Below are positions 45,092 to 54,025 of a stretch of 64,000 nucleotides of DNA, piece by piece. Made by a program: the position numbers and the translations under genes. How positions within the stretch are numbered: position 1 is the first letter of the stretch; every line of letters begins with the position of its first letter. Under the pieces are notes generated by a model that saw nothing but the letters and a program-made list of their open reading frames with translations, was not told the origin of the DNA and made no database searches. Source of the stretch: Asticcacaulis taihuensis (GTDB lineage Bacteria > Pseudomonadota > Alphaproteobacteria > Caulobacterales > Caulobacteraceae). The DNA lies in NCBI RefSeq assembly GCF_900100255.1, contig NZ_FMTS01000004.1, positions 268,201 through 332,200 on the forward strand, written 5' to 3'.

Positions 45092-45487
45092 ATGGCACAT
45101 GTACCTGACATCGTTCGCGACTTTTACAACAAGCTTTCCGTCGGCAATGCAGCAGGCGCTCTCGGCCTGATGGCGCCGGACATCGAGTGGACCACGATGT
45201 GGCACTACAAGGTCATTGGGCGTGGCCCGGACAAGGTTGCCGAAGGCCTGTTCAAGCCGCTGATGGCGGAATGGGCGAGTTTCGCGCTCGTCCCAACCGA
45301 GTTCATCACCGAGGGAGAGACGGTCGTTTCTCTTGGTGACTTCACCGGTGTCCACAGCGTAACCGGAAAGACCTCGAACGCCCGCTATGCCCACGTCTGG
45401 ACGGTTCGTGACGGCAAGATCGCCACCTTCCGTCAGTATATAGACTCGCTGGCTATCGATCCGGCGCGGGGGGAGGGTCGGTTGTAA
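45092..45487 (+). CDS. SnoaL-like (NTF2-fold) protein
   Basis: A 131-residue cone-fold protein: RDFYNKLSVGNAAGALGLMAPDIEW at the N-terminus and FTGVHSVTGKTSNARYAHVWTVRDGKI. The stop overlaps the next start (TAATG). Function unknown; family members are isomerases or hydrolases of small ketones or act as binding proteins. Confidence 0.82.
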   Translation: MAHVPDIVRDFYNKLSVGNAAGALGLMAPDIEWTTMWHYKVIGRGPDKVAEGLFKPLMAEWASFALVPTEFITEGETVVSLGDFTGVHSVTGKTSNARYAHVWTVRDGKIATFRQYIDSLAIDPARGEGRL

Positions 45488-46104
45488 TGGCTTCCAACAC
45501 CGACATCGCCTTCAGCCCTTCGGTCAAGGCCATCCAATCATGGCGCGGTTCCCGGGACCTTTACCGGAAAGTCGAGATGGACGGGGGCTTTCGGGCACGG
45601 ATCGACAATCGTCTGAAGGCTGCACTGGCCGAGACAAATTCGGCTTATCTGACGACAGCCAGCGCGACCGGCCAACCCTATTCACAGCATCGCGGCGGCC
45701 CGCGGGGCTTCATCCGGATACTCGACGACCAGACGATCGGTTTTGCCGACTATTCCGGCAACCGCCAATACATCACAGCCGGCAACCTTGCCGAAAATCC
45801 GCAAGCCTTTCTGTTCCTGATGGACTATGCCCGCCGGCGCCGCATCAAGATCTGGGGCAGCGCGCGCGTGGTGACTGACGACGAAGAACTGATCGAACGG
45901 CTGATGCCGGAGGGCTATGGAGCGCGGCCGGAAGCCGCGATCCTATTCGAAATCATCGCTTGGGACATCAACTGCCCCCAGCATATCCCGCAGAAAATAG
46001 ACGGCGATATGGTCGCCGCCGCACTTGCCGAGCGTGACGCTGAAATAGCCAGGCTGAAGGCTGAGCTCGCCGCCTTGCGAGCCTCAAAAGGAGACAAGTC
46101 ATGA
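45487..46104 (+). CDS. PNPOx-like flavin-binding protein
   Basis: A 205-residue split-barrel protein. [19 protein letters not shown] and [29 protein letters not shown] match the pyridoxamine 5'-phosphate oxidase-like family that binds FMN. A coiled coil ([20 protein letters not shown]) ends the protein. It overlaps the neighbouring genes by a few bases on both sides (TAATG, ATGA), so translation is coupled. Confidence 0.86.
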   Translation: MASNTDIAFSPSVKAIQSWRGSRDLYRKVEMDGGFRARIDNRLKAALAETNSAYLTTASATGQPYSQHRGGPRGFIRILDDQTIGFADYSGNRQYITAGNLAENPQAFLFLMDYARRRRIKIWGSARVVTDDEELIERLMPEGYGARPEAAILFEIIAWDINCPQHIPQKIDGDMVAAALAERDAEIARLKAELAALRASKGDKS

Positions 46105-46565
46105 CGCGCCCACCACTTCCGCCATTCACTGAGGAAAGTGCCATCCAGAAGGTTCGTGCGGCCGAGGACGCGTGGAACAGCCGCGATCCGGCGCGGGTCG
46201 CCCTGGCCTACACACCCGACAGCCGCTGGCGCAACCGTGCCGAATTCCCGCGCGGCCGCACAGAAATCGAGGCGTTCCTCACGCGCAAATGGGCGCGTGA
46301 ACTCGATTATAGACTCATCAAGGAACTCTGGACCTTCGCCGGCAACCGCATCGCCGTGCGTTTCGCCTATGAATATCATGACGACAGCGGTCAGTGGTTT
46401 CGCGCTTACGGCAACGAGAACTGGCAGTTCGATGCCGACGGCCTGATGGAACAGCGCTTCGCTAGCATCAACGAACACCCGATCACTGAGGCCGATTGCA
46501 GGCTCCGTTGGCCTCTGGGCCGTCGTCCCGACGAACACCCCGGTCTCAGCGCTCTCGGTTTCTGA
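46101..46565 (+). CDS. DUF1348/NTF2-like protein
   Basis: A 154-residue protein with [34 protein letters not shown] and [11 protein letters not shown], the DUF1348 pattern of the nuclear-transport-factor-2 fold. The start overlaps the PNPOx-like stop. Last gene of the LysR-linked cluster. Function unknown. Confidence 0.88.
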   Translation: MTRPPLPPFTEESAIQKVRAAEDAWNSRDPARVALAYTPDSRWRNRAEFPRGRTEIEAFLTRKWARELDYRLIKELWTFAGNRIAVRFAYEYHDDSGQWFRAYGNENWQFDADGLMEQRFASINEHPITEADCRLRWPLGRRPDEHPGLSALGF

Positions 46566-46879
46566 CGCGCGGCGCGTTGTCAAAACATGTCAGTTAAGGA
46601 CTTGGCCCGAAATGGGCGAAGATCGAAGAATTCTGGGCGGCGCCGGAGGCCCATCCCTAGGTGGTCGATGCCTTCCTATCCTATGACAGCACGAAACGAC
46701 GCCACGACCATTTGATGATCCCGCACGCCACCATGGGTGTGTTGCACGAGGCGTCGCCTGACGGTCAGACTACAAGAAGAACCGCACCATTTCGCGGCTT
46801 CGGGATCTTGCGGCGCTCAATAACTGCCGGAAGAACTGCCGCCCCACCACGTGTGGGCCCCGCCGTGGATCACCCATTT
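46566..46879 (+). pseudogene. coding remnants, degenerate
   Basis: A plus-strand frame reads LGPKWAKIEEFWAAPEAHP, is broken by TAG, then goes on as VVDAFLSYDSTKRRHDHLMI. This looks like a gene eroded by stops. No family recognised. Confidence 0.3.
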
Positions 46880-47160
46880 CTAGACGCGGAGAGTATCGGA
46901 TGAGTCTGCATAAATGATCTGCAGGTAGCGCACGCCGGAAACCATCCCAGAAGATGTTGAACTGGCGAGGCGCTCGTTCACAAACCGGGCTGTGACCTGG
47001 CCGCCCACGTCACGTTTCTGATCGGCCGTATTCAACCAGTTCAAGTATTTCGAAGCATTCGCGGCTGCCGACTGTTCCGGATGTGCGACCAGAAAGCCGT
47101 ATTCCAGCGGGAGGTTGATCCGCGTACCGGCGGCGAAATCGTCGGCGGACTGTGTTCAGC
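46880..47160 (-). pseudogene. C-terminal fragment of an unidentified protein
   Basis: On the minus strand about 90 protein-like residues (DDFAAGTRINLPLEYGFLV, then NASKYLNWLNTADQKRDVGG, RFVNERLAS, ending SSDTLRV) lead to a TAG at 46880-46882. There is no start codon and an in-frame stop lies just upstream. It is probably the remains of a truncated gene. Family not recognised. From here to 47270 nothing else is supported. Confidence 0.4.
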
Positions 47161-47270
47161 CATGATGTATGACAATGAGCGGCATCGCCTGCCCGGTCGC
47201 ATGAATCAGTGATGTTTCTTGTAGGTGAAAGGCTGCTGACGACGCCCTAATAAGCCACCATTCGGTTGGT

Positions 47271-47588
47271 TTACCGCGAAATCTTGGTCTCGGCACCGAA
47301 ATTGAGCTCATCGCGCGCCACCTCCTGGTCGCCATTCAGCACGATCAGGGTCGCACTGCCTTGACTGTTCGCTGACACGGTCACCGTCCCCACTGGCTCG
47401 GAAGACCCTACTTCCACCCGTCCACCCTGAGTCACATTGCTTGTGCCACCCGGGTTTTTTGACAGCAGACTCAGGCGCCAGTGCAGGGAAAGCCGGGTCC
47501 CCGGCCTGACAAAAGCATTGACTGCGAAGCCCCTCTCGGCCTCAACAATTTCCAAATGGGCTGTAACGGCGGCCGCATCGAACATCAT
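47271..47588 (-). CDS. csgH: CsgH-like curli assembly inhibitor/chaperone
   Basis: A 105-residue beta-sandwich protein related to CsgC/CsgH, which keep curli subunits from forming amyloid too early in the periplasm. LHWRLSLLSKNPGGTSNVTQGG and SANSQGSATLIVLNGDQEVARDEL fit the alphaproteobacterial CsgH pattern. No clear signal peptide was seen at the N-terminus, which is odd for a periplasmic protein. The start overlaps the previous stop (ATGA). Confidence 0.78.
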   Translation of the reverse strand: MMFDAAAVTAHLEIVEAERGFAVNAFVRPGTRLSLHWRLSLLSKNPGGTSNVTQGGRVEVGSSEPVGTVTVSANSQGSATLIVLNGDQEVARDELNFGAETKISR

Positions 47589-48190
47589 TTGGTAGCTCCC
47601 TGCACCAGGTTGACGACGGCCGAGACAATTGCGTCCGTTGTTGAATTGCTTTCCACTTTCGCAGTCGAGTCGTCGGTCGACGAGGTCGTCGTTCCCATAA
47701 CCGAGACAGCCAGCCCCGCATTACTGTCGTCAATGTCCCCGTTTGCCAGCCGCCGCGTGGCCGCGGTGACATCTCGGCCGCTGTCCGTTTTTTGCTGGCT
47801 AACCATTAGGCTCTGTTCGGCGGAGAGCGGTTCGCTCGGCGGCGGCGAAAATTCGTCGGAACGGGTTTCAATCACCCGCTTGCACGCCTCGTCAGCCTGG
47901 CCGTTTTGCGGATCACAATTATCCGTGCCTTGCAGGGCATCAGTATGGGTATCGCGTCCCTGTTTGCGTGTTGAGCCCGAAGGGGGCGCGGCCGCAGACG
48001 GCCGGTTATTCGATAGCTGGCTGGCGGCGCTGGTTTTGGGTGCCACGGTGGCCGGCGGCACGGTTCGCACAGGTGTTCCGACCTGTGGTGCGGTCGTTAC
48101 CGCGCTATGCGCCGGCGTACCGATTTGATCAACCGCTGCGTCTGTGCCGTGAACAGTCGCCAAAAGTAATACGGCCATCAGAGCGTTCAT
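47585..48190 (-). CDS. uncharacterised curli-cluster protein, Ser/Thr/Pro-rich
   Basis: A 201-residue protein with a short hydrophobic N-terminus (MNALMAVLLLATVHGTDAAV) that may be a signal peptide. The middle is low-complexity (Pro/Ser/Ala/Thr) with two Cys (DNCDPQN, EACKR). The C-terminal 60 residues (DVTAATRRLANGDIDDSNAGLAVSVMG) look like a small fold. It overlaps both csgB-like and csgH by ATGA junctions. I do not recognise a family; an adaptor or accessory of curli secretion is an inference from position. Confidence 0.65.
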   Translation of the reverse strand: MNALMAVLLLATVHGTDAAVDQIGTPAHSAVTTAPQVGTPVRTVPPATVAPKTSAASQLSNNRPSAAAPPSGSTRKQGRDTHTDALQGTDNCDPQNGQADEACKRVIETRSDEFSPPPSEPLSAEQSLMVSQQKTDSGRDVTAATRRLANGDIDDSNAGLAVSVMGTTTSSTDDSTAKVESNSTTDAIVSAVVNLVQGATK

Positions 48191-48753
48191 TTAAGGCCAA
48201 TCTGGGTATATGTAATGCTCGTATTACCAGTCATATTGACCGTGCCCGATGCGAGATTGTTGCCAATCTGTGTGTAAACCAGATTGTTATTATCGCCGGT
48301 CTGGCTCGCACTGATGGCATTGTTGTTGCCAATTTGTGTGAGCAGGGCGCTGTTTCGGTCACCATCCTGTGTAAGGCTGATCTCATTGTCACGACCGGTT
48401 TGGCTGACAATAGCAGTATTACCGGTCGCATACGCCCGTTGATCCATTGTGGCAGAGTTATTGTCACCTGCCTGAAGCAGGACAGCTAAATTGCCGGTAT
48501 CGCCGCCACCCTGAAATATCCCTGCCTGATTATTGTCGCCAAACTGGCTGGCAAATCCCGTCTGGCCTGGAGTGCCTTGTTCAATAGTGCTGCTATTATG
48601 GTCGCCCACCTGCGAAAGTCCGGCCCGGCTACCGCCGCCGGAAGCGCGAACGACATCACCAATCTGAGCCACATACGCGCTGTCGCCGGCAAAAGCCGGC
48701 GTCGTCAGGCACGCGAGCAGAAATAGAGTGGAGGCTAGGCGATATCGCATCAT
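48187..48753 (-). CDS. csgB: CsgB-like minor curlin
   Basis: A 188-residue secreted protein with a signal peptide (MRYRLASTLFLLACLTTPAFAG) and curlin repeats: YVAQIGDVV, LSQVGDHNSSTI, ASQFGDNNQAGI, VSQTGRDNEISL, LTQIGNNNAIS, YTQIGNNLASG. The last ends YTQIGLK. Such repeats form the nucleator strand of curli. The pattern Q-x-G-x-N at each turn is classic. It follows the giant curlin gene by 150 bases and is translationally coupled to the next. Confidence 0.85.
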   Translation of the reverse strand: MMRYRLASTLFLLACLTTPAFAGDSAYVAQIGDVVRASGGGSRAGLSQVGDHNSSTIEQGTPGQTGFASQFGDNNQAGIFQGGGDTGNLAVLLQAGDNNSATMDQRAYATGNTAIVSQTGRDNEISLTQDGDRNSALLTQIGNNNAISASQTGDNNNLVYTQIGNNLASGTVNMTGNTSITYTQIGLK

Positions 48754-48903
48754 AAATCTCCCTTAGTGAAAGTAGCATGGGATTGGTCAGCGGTAAAATT
48801 CTCCGCTGTGTCAGAGAATTTCGGACGAAAACCAATCCCATGGCCGACGTCTGATTTAGGTCCGGCTGGCGTCCCTTATGGCGCCAGCCGGTCTCGCTCA
48901 ACG

Positions 48904-51900
48904 TTACTGAGTGACGCTCGCGTAACTACCGGTGCCGAGCTGGCTGATAGTGGAGGTGTTGCCGTAGGACGTCTGAGCTATATAAGCCTCGTTGCTGCTA
49001 CCTGCCTGGGTCAGGGTCGAGGTGTTGCCACCTACGTCCTGAGAAACCTCAGCGTGGTTGCCCGTGCCCGTTTGCGTCAGAGTCGAGACGTTATTATCGC
49101 CCGATTGATCGACGCTGGCATAAAGCTGGACGCCATCCTGAGTGAGCGTCGATGCGTTAAATGTGCCGTTCTGGCTAGCATGGGCTTCATTATAGGCATC
49201 CACAGCCGCGACCGTCGTATTGGTTTGGTCGATGGTGCTGGAGTTGCTGCTGCCGCGCTGATCAGTGGTCGCTGTCTCATGTCTGGCGCTGTTAGCATCG
49301 GTGGCGCCGCTATGCTGAGTAATGCTGGCGGTATTTTGGTTCCCACCCTGCGTGATATTTGCGACCGAAAGCGGGAAATTATAAGTCCCGTTGGATGGCT
49401 TATTACTGACATTTTGAGCGATGGTGGCGGTGTTATGATCGCCACCGGAGATCTGGTCGATATAGGCGACGCCACCCTGACCCGACTGGGTTACGCTCGC
49501 AACGCCCCAGTTTCCCGCTTGCTTCACACCAACATCAGCAGGATCGCTCGCATTACCGGACCCATTTGCGGAGTTTGACTGTGTTACCGTCGAGGTATTG
49601 TCATCGCCCGATTGCTTGACACTCAGATTGTCATTCGAATTGGTCTGACTGGCCGTCGATGTATTACGGTCGCCCGATTGTACGATGCGTGCTTTCTCCC
49701 CAAAAAGCGTGAAGAGATTCGCCCGTCCTTGTGTCAGCTCGGACGTGTTGTCACTGCCCGACTGGATGACGTCCGCCGTCGCATTCGTGGCCATCTGCGT
49801 CACTTCGGAGTGATTGCCTGTATTATACTGGCTGACCTCGGCATCACCGCCCGTGCCTTTTTGTGTGACTTCCGAAGTATTGTTGTCGCCGCTCTGGTGA
49901 ACTTCCGCATAGGCGCCGGCGGCAGATTGGGCGATATCCGACTCATTGCTCGGATAGTTCGCCGCGCCAGCCGCCATGTTACCCGCCTGGGTAACGATGG
50001 CGGTCGCCACTGCGGACTGCGTGATGTTGGAGCGATTGTCACCGTAGGTGCCGTTCTGTGTCACATCGGCGATGGCATTGGCGGCACCGGCTTGCTGGTC
50101 AATGGTCGAGTGGTTGAAAACCCCCTTCTGGTTGACGTTAGCTGTCGCGGCCGCGTTTTGCGTCACCGTCGAACGGTTCAGGGTACCGTTCTGCAATATC
50201 GTGGCGGTAGCAGCAGCATTTTGCGCGACCTTCGAATAATTGTTCTTGTAGGCATCAGGGGTGTAACCGCCCAGGGCATTGTCAGCCTTTTGGGTCACCG
50301 TGGCAGACGCATTGGCGGTTTGCACAACCTCAGAGGTCTGATCGCTGCCGCTTTGGGCCACCTTCGCGTAAGCATGGCTGCCGCTGGTGCCATTGGCGGA
50401 TTGGGTGACGGTTGATTTGCTGGTATTTCCGGACTGGCGCACATCGGCGTATCCGGCCTTGCCAGTTTGGCCAATCGCTGAGTCGTTGCCATTGCCTGAT
50501 TGTGACACGAGGGCTGTCAGATCGGTCCCGCCCTGGGTCACGTTTGACGTGTCATCATTACCCGACTGTGATACTGTTGCCAGCGCATTGATACCCGTTT
50601 GCGTAACATGCGACGTGTCGCTGATACCGGTTTGCGTCACCGTGGCATCGTGGTTCTTGCCGGAATTCTGGGCGACAGTCGATACGCCATTCGCACCCTT
50701 CTGTACGACGGTGGCCGTTTCGTTAATGCCGTTCTGGTCAATATCCGAATTGTTGTTTGTACCGCGCTGGGTGACGGTCGCTTCATGAGATCCCGCCGTT
50801 TCGCTGTAGGGAATACCAAAGAAGGTGTTCACCTGCCCACCGTGCTGGTCAATCGTGGATGCGTTCGCATCACCCGCCTGATCGAGCGTCGCCGTTTGAT
50901 CGGTACCGCCTTGCGTCACAGTGGACGTGCCGTCGCTGCCTTTTTGCGTAACATTGGCCGCCTCATTGTACCCGGTCTGGCCGATACCTGATGTGTTGTC
51001 GCTGCCGCGCTGAATAACGGTGGCGTCGTGATTATGTCCCTGGACGGCCGCCCAGATGCTTTCCGCGGTCACACTCCCCTGGGTAATGACGGATTCGTTA
51101 CGGTCACCGCCTTGATTAAGACTGGCGGTTTGTTCTGCACCACCTTGCGTTATGGCAGACTTGCCGTTGTTGCCTGTCTGAACGACAGTAGCATCTTCGC
51201 TGTATCCGGTCTGCGCGACGTTTGACGTATTGGTGCTGCCGCGCTGGGTGACACTGGCCGTGTGAGCCCCTACGCTGCCCCCCTGCGTAATGGTAGAGTC
51301 GTTCGCATCACCACCTTGATCGACCGTGGCGGTCTGGTCGGCACTGCTTTGTGTCACCGACGAAATGGCGTTGCTGCCGCGCTGAATGACATCGGCCGAA
51401 TTGCTGATGCCGGTCTGGCCAATGTCCGACTTGTTGAAACCCGTACCGCTCTGGATCACGGTAGCGTCATGATCCAAGCCAAGGACGCCGCCTTGATTGA
51501 TATTGGAGCGATTGCTGTCGCTGGTCTGATGGACTTCAGCCGACTGAAAGCTGCCCGCTTGCACGATCGTCGAGATATTATCATCGCCGCTCTGAATGAC
51601 GCCGCGAACAACCGTAGTGCCTTCAACCGAACCCACCGAGTTTTGCAGGCCGGTCTGATCAATTTGTGAATCGTTACGGTTGCCGGTTTGTTGAACGGTG
51701 GCGGTGCTACCGCCGAGCTGTCCCTGCGTGACCTTGGACTTGTTGCCGGTCTTTTTTTGCAGGACGTCAGCGCTGTTATCGGCGCCGGTCTGGTCGATTG
51801 ACGAATCGTTGCCTGTGCCCTTCTGATTGACGGTCGCTGCGACGTTGGTGCTGTTCGCATCCTGATTAACCGTCGATGTATTGGCAGCCAGGGCATTCCC

Positions 51901-51954
51901 TGCGGCCAGAAGTAGCGCCGCGGCGGACACCGTGGCCAATATATTGCGTTTCAT
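48904..51954 (-). CDS. giant curlin-repeat protein (CsgA-like, 1016 residues)
   Basis: A secreted protein with signal peptide MKRNILATVSAAALLLAAGNALAA and then almost only curlin-type repeats, of the kind TVTQ-x-G-x-x-N-x-S-x-I/V-x-Q. I estimate about 40-45 full repeats of roughly 22 residues. CsgA is normally about 130-150 residues with five repeats, so this is several times longer. It is rich in Gln, Asn, Thr, Ser and Gly, with few charged residues. It has the ribosome site AGGAG and a 200-base gap separating it from csgG, probably holding its own promoter. The first repeat-like unit begins right after the signal peptide; the last is ISQLGTGSYASVTQ. Confidence 0.9.
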   Translation of the reverse strand: MKRNILATVSAAALLLAAGNALAANTSTVNQDANSTNVAATVNQKGTGNDSSIDQTGADNSADVLQKKTGNKSKVTQGQLGGSTATVQQTGNRNDSQIDQTGLQNSVGSVEGTTVVRGVIQSGDDNISTIVQAGSFQSAEVHQTSDSNRSNINQGGVLGLDHDATVIQSGTGFNKSDIGQTGISNSADVIQRGSNAISSVTQSSADQTATVDQGGDANDSTITQGGSVGAHTASVTQRGSTNTSNVAQTGYSEDATVVQTGNNGKSAITQGGAEQTASLNQGGDRNESVITQGSVTAESIWAAVQGHNHDATVIQRGSDNTSGIGQTGYNEAANVTQKGSDGTSTVTQGGTDQTATLDQAGDANASTIDQHGGQVNTFFGIPYSETAGSHEATVTQRGTNNNSDIDQNGINETATVVQKGANGVSTVAQNSGKNHDATVTQTGISDTSHVTQTGINALATVSQSGNDDTSNVTQGGTDLTALVSQSGNGNDSAIGQTGKAGYADVRQSGNTSKSTVTQSANGTSGSHAYAKVAQSGSDQTSEVVQTANASATVTQKADNALGGYTPDAYKNNYSKVAQNAAATATILQNGTLNRSTVTQNAAATANVNQKGVFNHSTIDQQAGAANAIADVTQNGTYGDNRSNITQSAVATAIVTQAGNMAAGAANYPSNESDIAQSAAGAYAEVHQSGDNNTSEVTQKGTGGDAEVSQYNTGNHSEVTQMATNATADVIQSGSDNTSELTQGRANLFTLFGEKARIVQSGDRNTSTASQTNSNDNLSVKQSGDDNTSTVTQSNSANGSGNASDPADVGVKQAGNWGVASVTQSGQGGVAYIDQISGGDHNTATIAQNVSNKPSNGTYNFPLSVANITQGGNQNTASITQHSGATDANSARHETATTDQRGSSNSSTIDQTNTTVAAVDAYNEAHASQNGTFNASTLTQDGVQLYASVDQSGDNNVSTLTQTGTGNHAEVSQDVGGNTSTLTQAGSSNEAYIAQTSYGNTSTISQLGTGSYASVTQ
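48910..51850. repeat. tandem curlin-coding repeats
   Basis: The DNA carries dozens of diverged ~66-base units encoding the curlin repeat, with recurrent short motifs on the plus strand such as GTCACTGTT/GTGTTG around the Ser/Thr-Val codons. The units are related but not identical, so they have been duplicated and then diverged. They are protein-coding repeats, not a CRISPR array. Confidence 0.8.
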
Positions 51955-52157
51955 TAATTTCCGCTCCTGATTTCAGACAAAGTTTCATTGTTCCCGCACG
52001 CAAGGCGTAACGGGAGGATCGCCAAAGGCGAATAGAATCCGATGGAATATGTTGTGACGGGCGCAGCCGGCGTTTTGCCAAAGCCCCCTTTTTTTATGCT
52101 TACGCTTACTTTACTCACATTATCGCAGGCGATCGCCGGGTACGCCGCGACAATGAA

Positions 52158-53219
52158 TTACTTACCAGGCCCAACCGCTTTTAATCGGCCCTGCAATCTG
52201 GCCTCCGGTTGCGCCGGCTGTGCTTCGGGTTCGGACATAGGCGGCGGCGAATCAGCACGCAGGCGATCTTGCCCCACGGCCTTTTGCTGTGAAGTTAATG
52301 CCGCTTTTTGCTTGCGGGCACGCTTATTGGCCGCTTCCACCTGCTCCGCAGTAAATGTACCGTCGCGTTCGTTCTGATAGGCCCAGGTGTATGGCCACGC
52401 CGCCGTCTTATCCTGGAATTCCCAAAGCTTCTGCTCAGCGCCCTCCATAATCAGAGCGTAGACCGCCTTTTCAATGGCCTGCTGCATCGCCATATTGGCC
52501 GGTTCATTGGTGGTGGTACCGGTCTCGGTTTCCAAATATTGCTTGTAGGCAACATAACGATATACGCCGCCTCCCAAGGCAAATGAAGAGATTGTCTTGC
52601 TGGCGGTCACCGAACTCAGCACCTCGCCAGTGCGAACAGAAACGGCGCGTAGATAGACCGTGACCATATCCTGCCGGTATTCGTCATGGACACTGATACC
52701 CAGGAAACCGGCGCCGGAACCACCCGTGCGGACATTGCTGTCATAACCAACAATACCCCCTTCCAGGATCACGCCAGCGAAAAGCAAAGACGGCAGGGCC
52801 TCCGGATTGACGCCCTTCTCACCAAGGTACCGCTCGCGCATTTCACGGATAATTTGACGCTCGTTCAGCAGGTGGGAAACTTGCTCACGTTCAACAATGG
52901 TGAACCACTGCCGCTGCCCCGCGTCCTGAAGGGCCTTCAACAGGATTGAAGTACCGCCCTGGGTGACGGCGCGGGACAAGGTCTGCCCCGTATCGGACGG
53001 CTCGAATTTGCCTGTCTGGTCTGTGAACCCATAAACAGCGACGGCAACCGGACGCGTGGGCGGCGGCAAATCGAACAATGCCTGCTGGCTCGCCGTGCGC
53101 TGCGCATACGTCGGCAGGGCAAAGGATGATGGATTGATGGGTGTTCGGGGCTCGGTTACGCAGGCACTCAGGGACAGGGCCGCCATCAACACAGGCAGAC
53201 TAACCATTAAACGCATCAA
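52158..53219 (-). CDS. csgG: curli secretion channel lipoprotein
   Basis: A 353-residue outer-membrane lipoprotein forming the curli export pore. The lipobox is SLSAC (Cys about 20). FTDQTGKF, GTSILLKALQDAGQRQWFTIVEREQ and FAGVILEGGIVGYDSNVRTGG match CsgG, and the channel segment SSVTASKTISSF is present. The C-terminal ~70 residues (Pro/Gln/Lys-rich) exceed the E. coli protein (277 residues). It overlaps csgF by four bases. Confidence 0.93.
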   Translation of the reverse strand: MMRLMVSLPVLMAALSLSACVTEPRTPINPSSFALPTYAQRTASQQALFDLPPPTRPVAVAVYGFTDQTGKFEPSDTGQTLSRAVTQGGTSILLKALQDAGQRQWFTIVEREQVSHLLNERQIIREMRERYLGEKGVNPEALPSLLFAGVILEGGIVGYDSNVRTGGSGAGFLGISVHDEYRQDMVTVYLRAVSVRTGEVLSSVTASKTISSFALGGGVYRYVAYKQYLETETGTTTNEPANMAMQQAIEKAVYALIMEGAEQKLWEFQDKTAAWPYTWAYQNERDGTFTAEQVEAANKRARKQKAALTSQQKAVGQDRLRADSPPPMSEPEAQPAQPEARLQGRLKAVGPGK

Positions 53220-53659
53220 TTCACCTGCAGATATAAGGGAACGGTGATATTGGTGAGTTCACCCGTGGCGCCATTCGTGATCTGGATATTGACGTTTTCC
53301 AGATCACGATTGAACGTCACAGTCTGGTCGCCTAACGTAAAGGTGCCGGATTGCTGGGCATTTTCGCCGAAAATCGCATCAGTCAACTGCGCGGAGAAAG
53401 CGGAGAGCAAACGCGATTCCAACTGGCTGGCGAACAGGTCGCTTTGGCTGGTGGTGGTTTTGCTTTCGGGATCTTTATAGTCGTTCTGACCGTTCGCTAC
53501 ACCGAGAAGATGCGACGAATTGAATGGATTGCCACCGAAGGTCGGACTGGTCGGCGTATAGGTCAACTTCTGCGCGAATGCCGGAGCGGCCACTACCACT
53601 AGAGCCGCCACGCTGAGAATGGCGCAGCCCATTGTGACGCGGTTCCCTACATTCTTCAT
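53216..53659 (-). CDS. csgF: curli export factor CsgF
   Basis: A 147-residue secreted protein with signal peptide MKNVGNRVTMGCAILSVAALVVVAAPAFAQ. The mature N-terminus LTYTPTSPTFGGNPFNSSHLLG is the CsgG-binding segment that sits in the pore. The start at 53659 follows GGGGGGA. It begins the curli operon. No csgE or csgD is present in the window. Confidence 0.92.
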   Translation of the reverse strand: MKNVGNRVTMGCAILSVAALVVVAAPAFAQKLTYTPTSPTFGGNPFNSSHLLGVANGQNDYKDPESKTTTSQSDLFASQLESRLLSAFSAQLTDAIFGENAQQSGTFTLGDQTVTFNRDLENVNIQITNGATGELTNITVPLYLQVN

Positions 53660-53779
53660 AAATTCCCCCCAAGGACTACCGCTTCGGCTGAGCCGTGCAA
53701 AGATATCCATATCCTCACCAGCTAGTCCGGGATAGTCAATAAAAACTTAATTCCTTCTAATATGAAGGCAACCAGCGGG

Positions 53780-53955
53780 CTATGTGATACCCCATTGAGG
53801 TGAATTGTTCATTCGTTGACGATTAACGCAGTCCGCCCACGCAGGTTCCAACAATTGAACTGATTCGACATCGGCCGGTGTCAGCCCATCATGCAGACCG
53901 AAGCAGCTTGAATTTCGCACAGCAGCCGCCAGAGGCGGACTGGGTTGATTTTAAC
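53780..53955 (-). pseudogene. short C-terminal gene remnant
   Basis: On the minus strand a fragment of about 55 residues (PPLAAAVRNSSCFGLHDGL, then DVESVQLLEPAWADCVN) ends in TAG at 53780-53782. An in-frame stop precedes it and no start is evident. It looks like a truncated gene between curli and the second BLUF locus. No family recognised. 53660-53779 holds the probable csgF promoter. Confidence 0.3.
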
Positions 53956-54025
53956 CGTCGAGAACGATGCGGTTTAGTAACCAGTCGCCTCTATTCTGCC
54001 GGTGACTGAACCCAAGGGGTGTACT

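Noticed and set aside
48910..51850. CRISPR array
   Set aside because: The repeats are diverged, in frame and encode curlin repeats; there are no spacers or cas genes.
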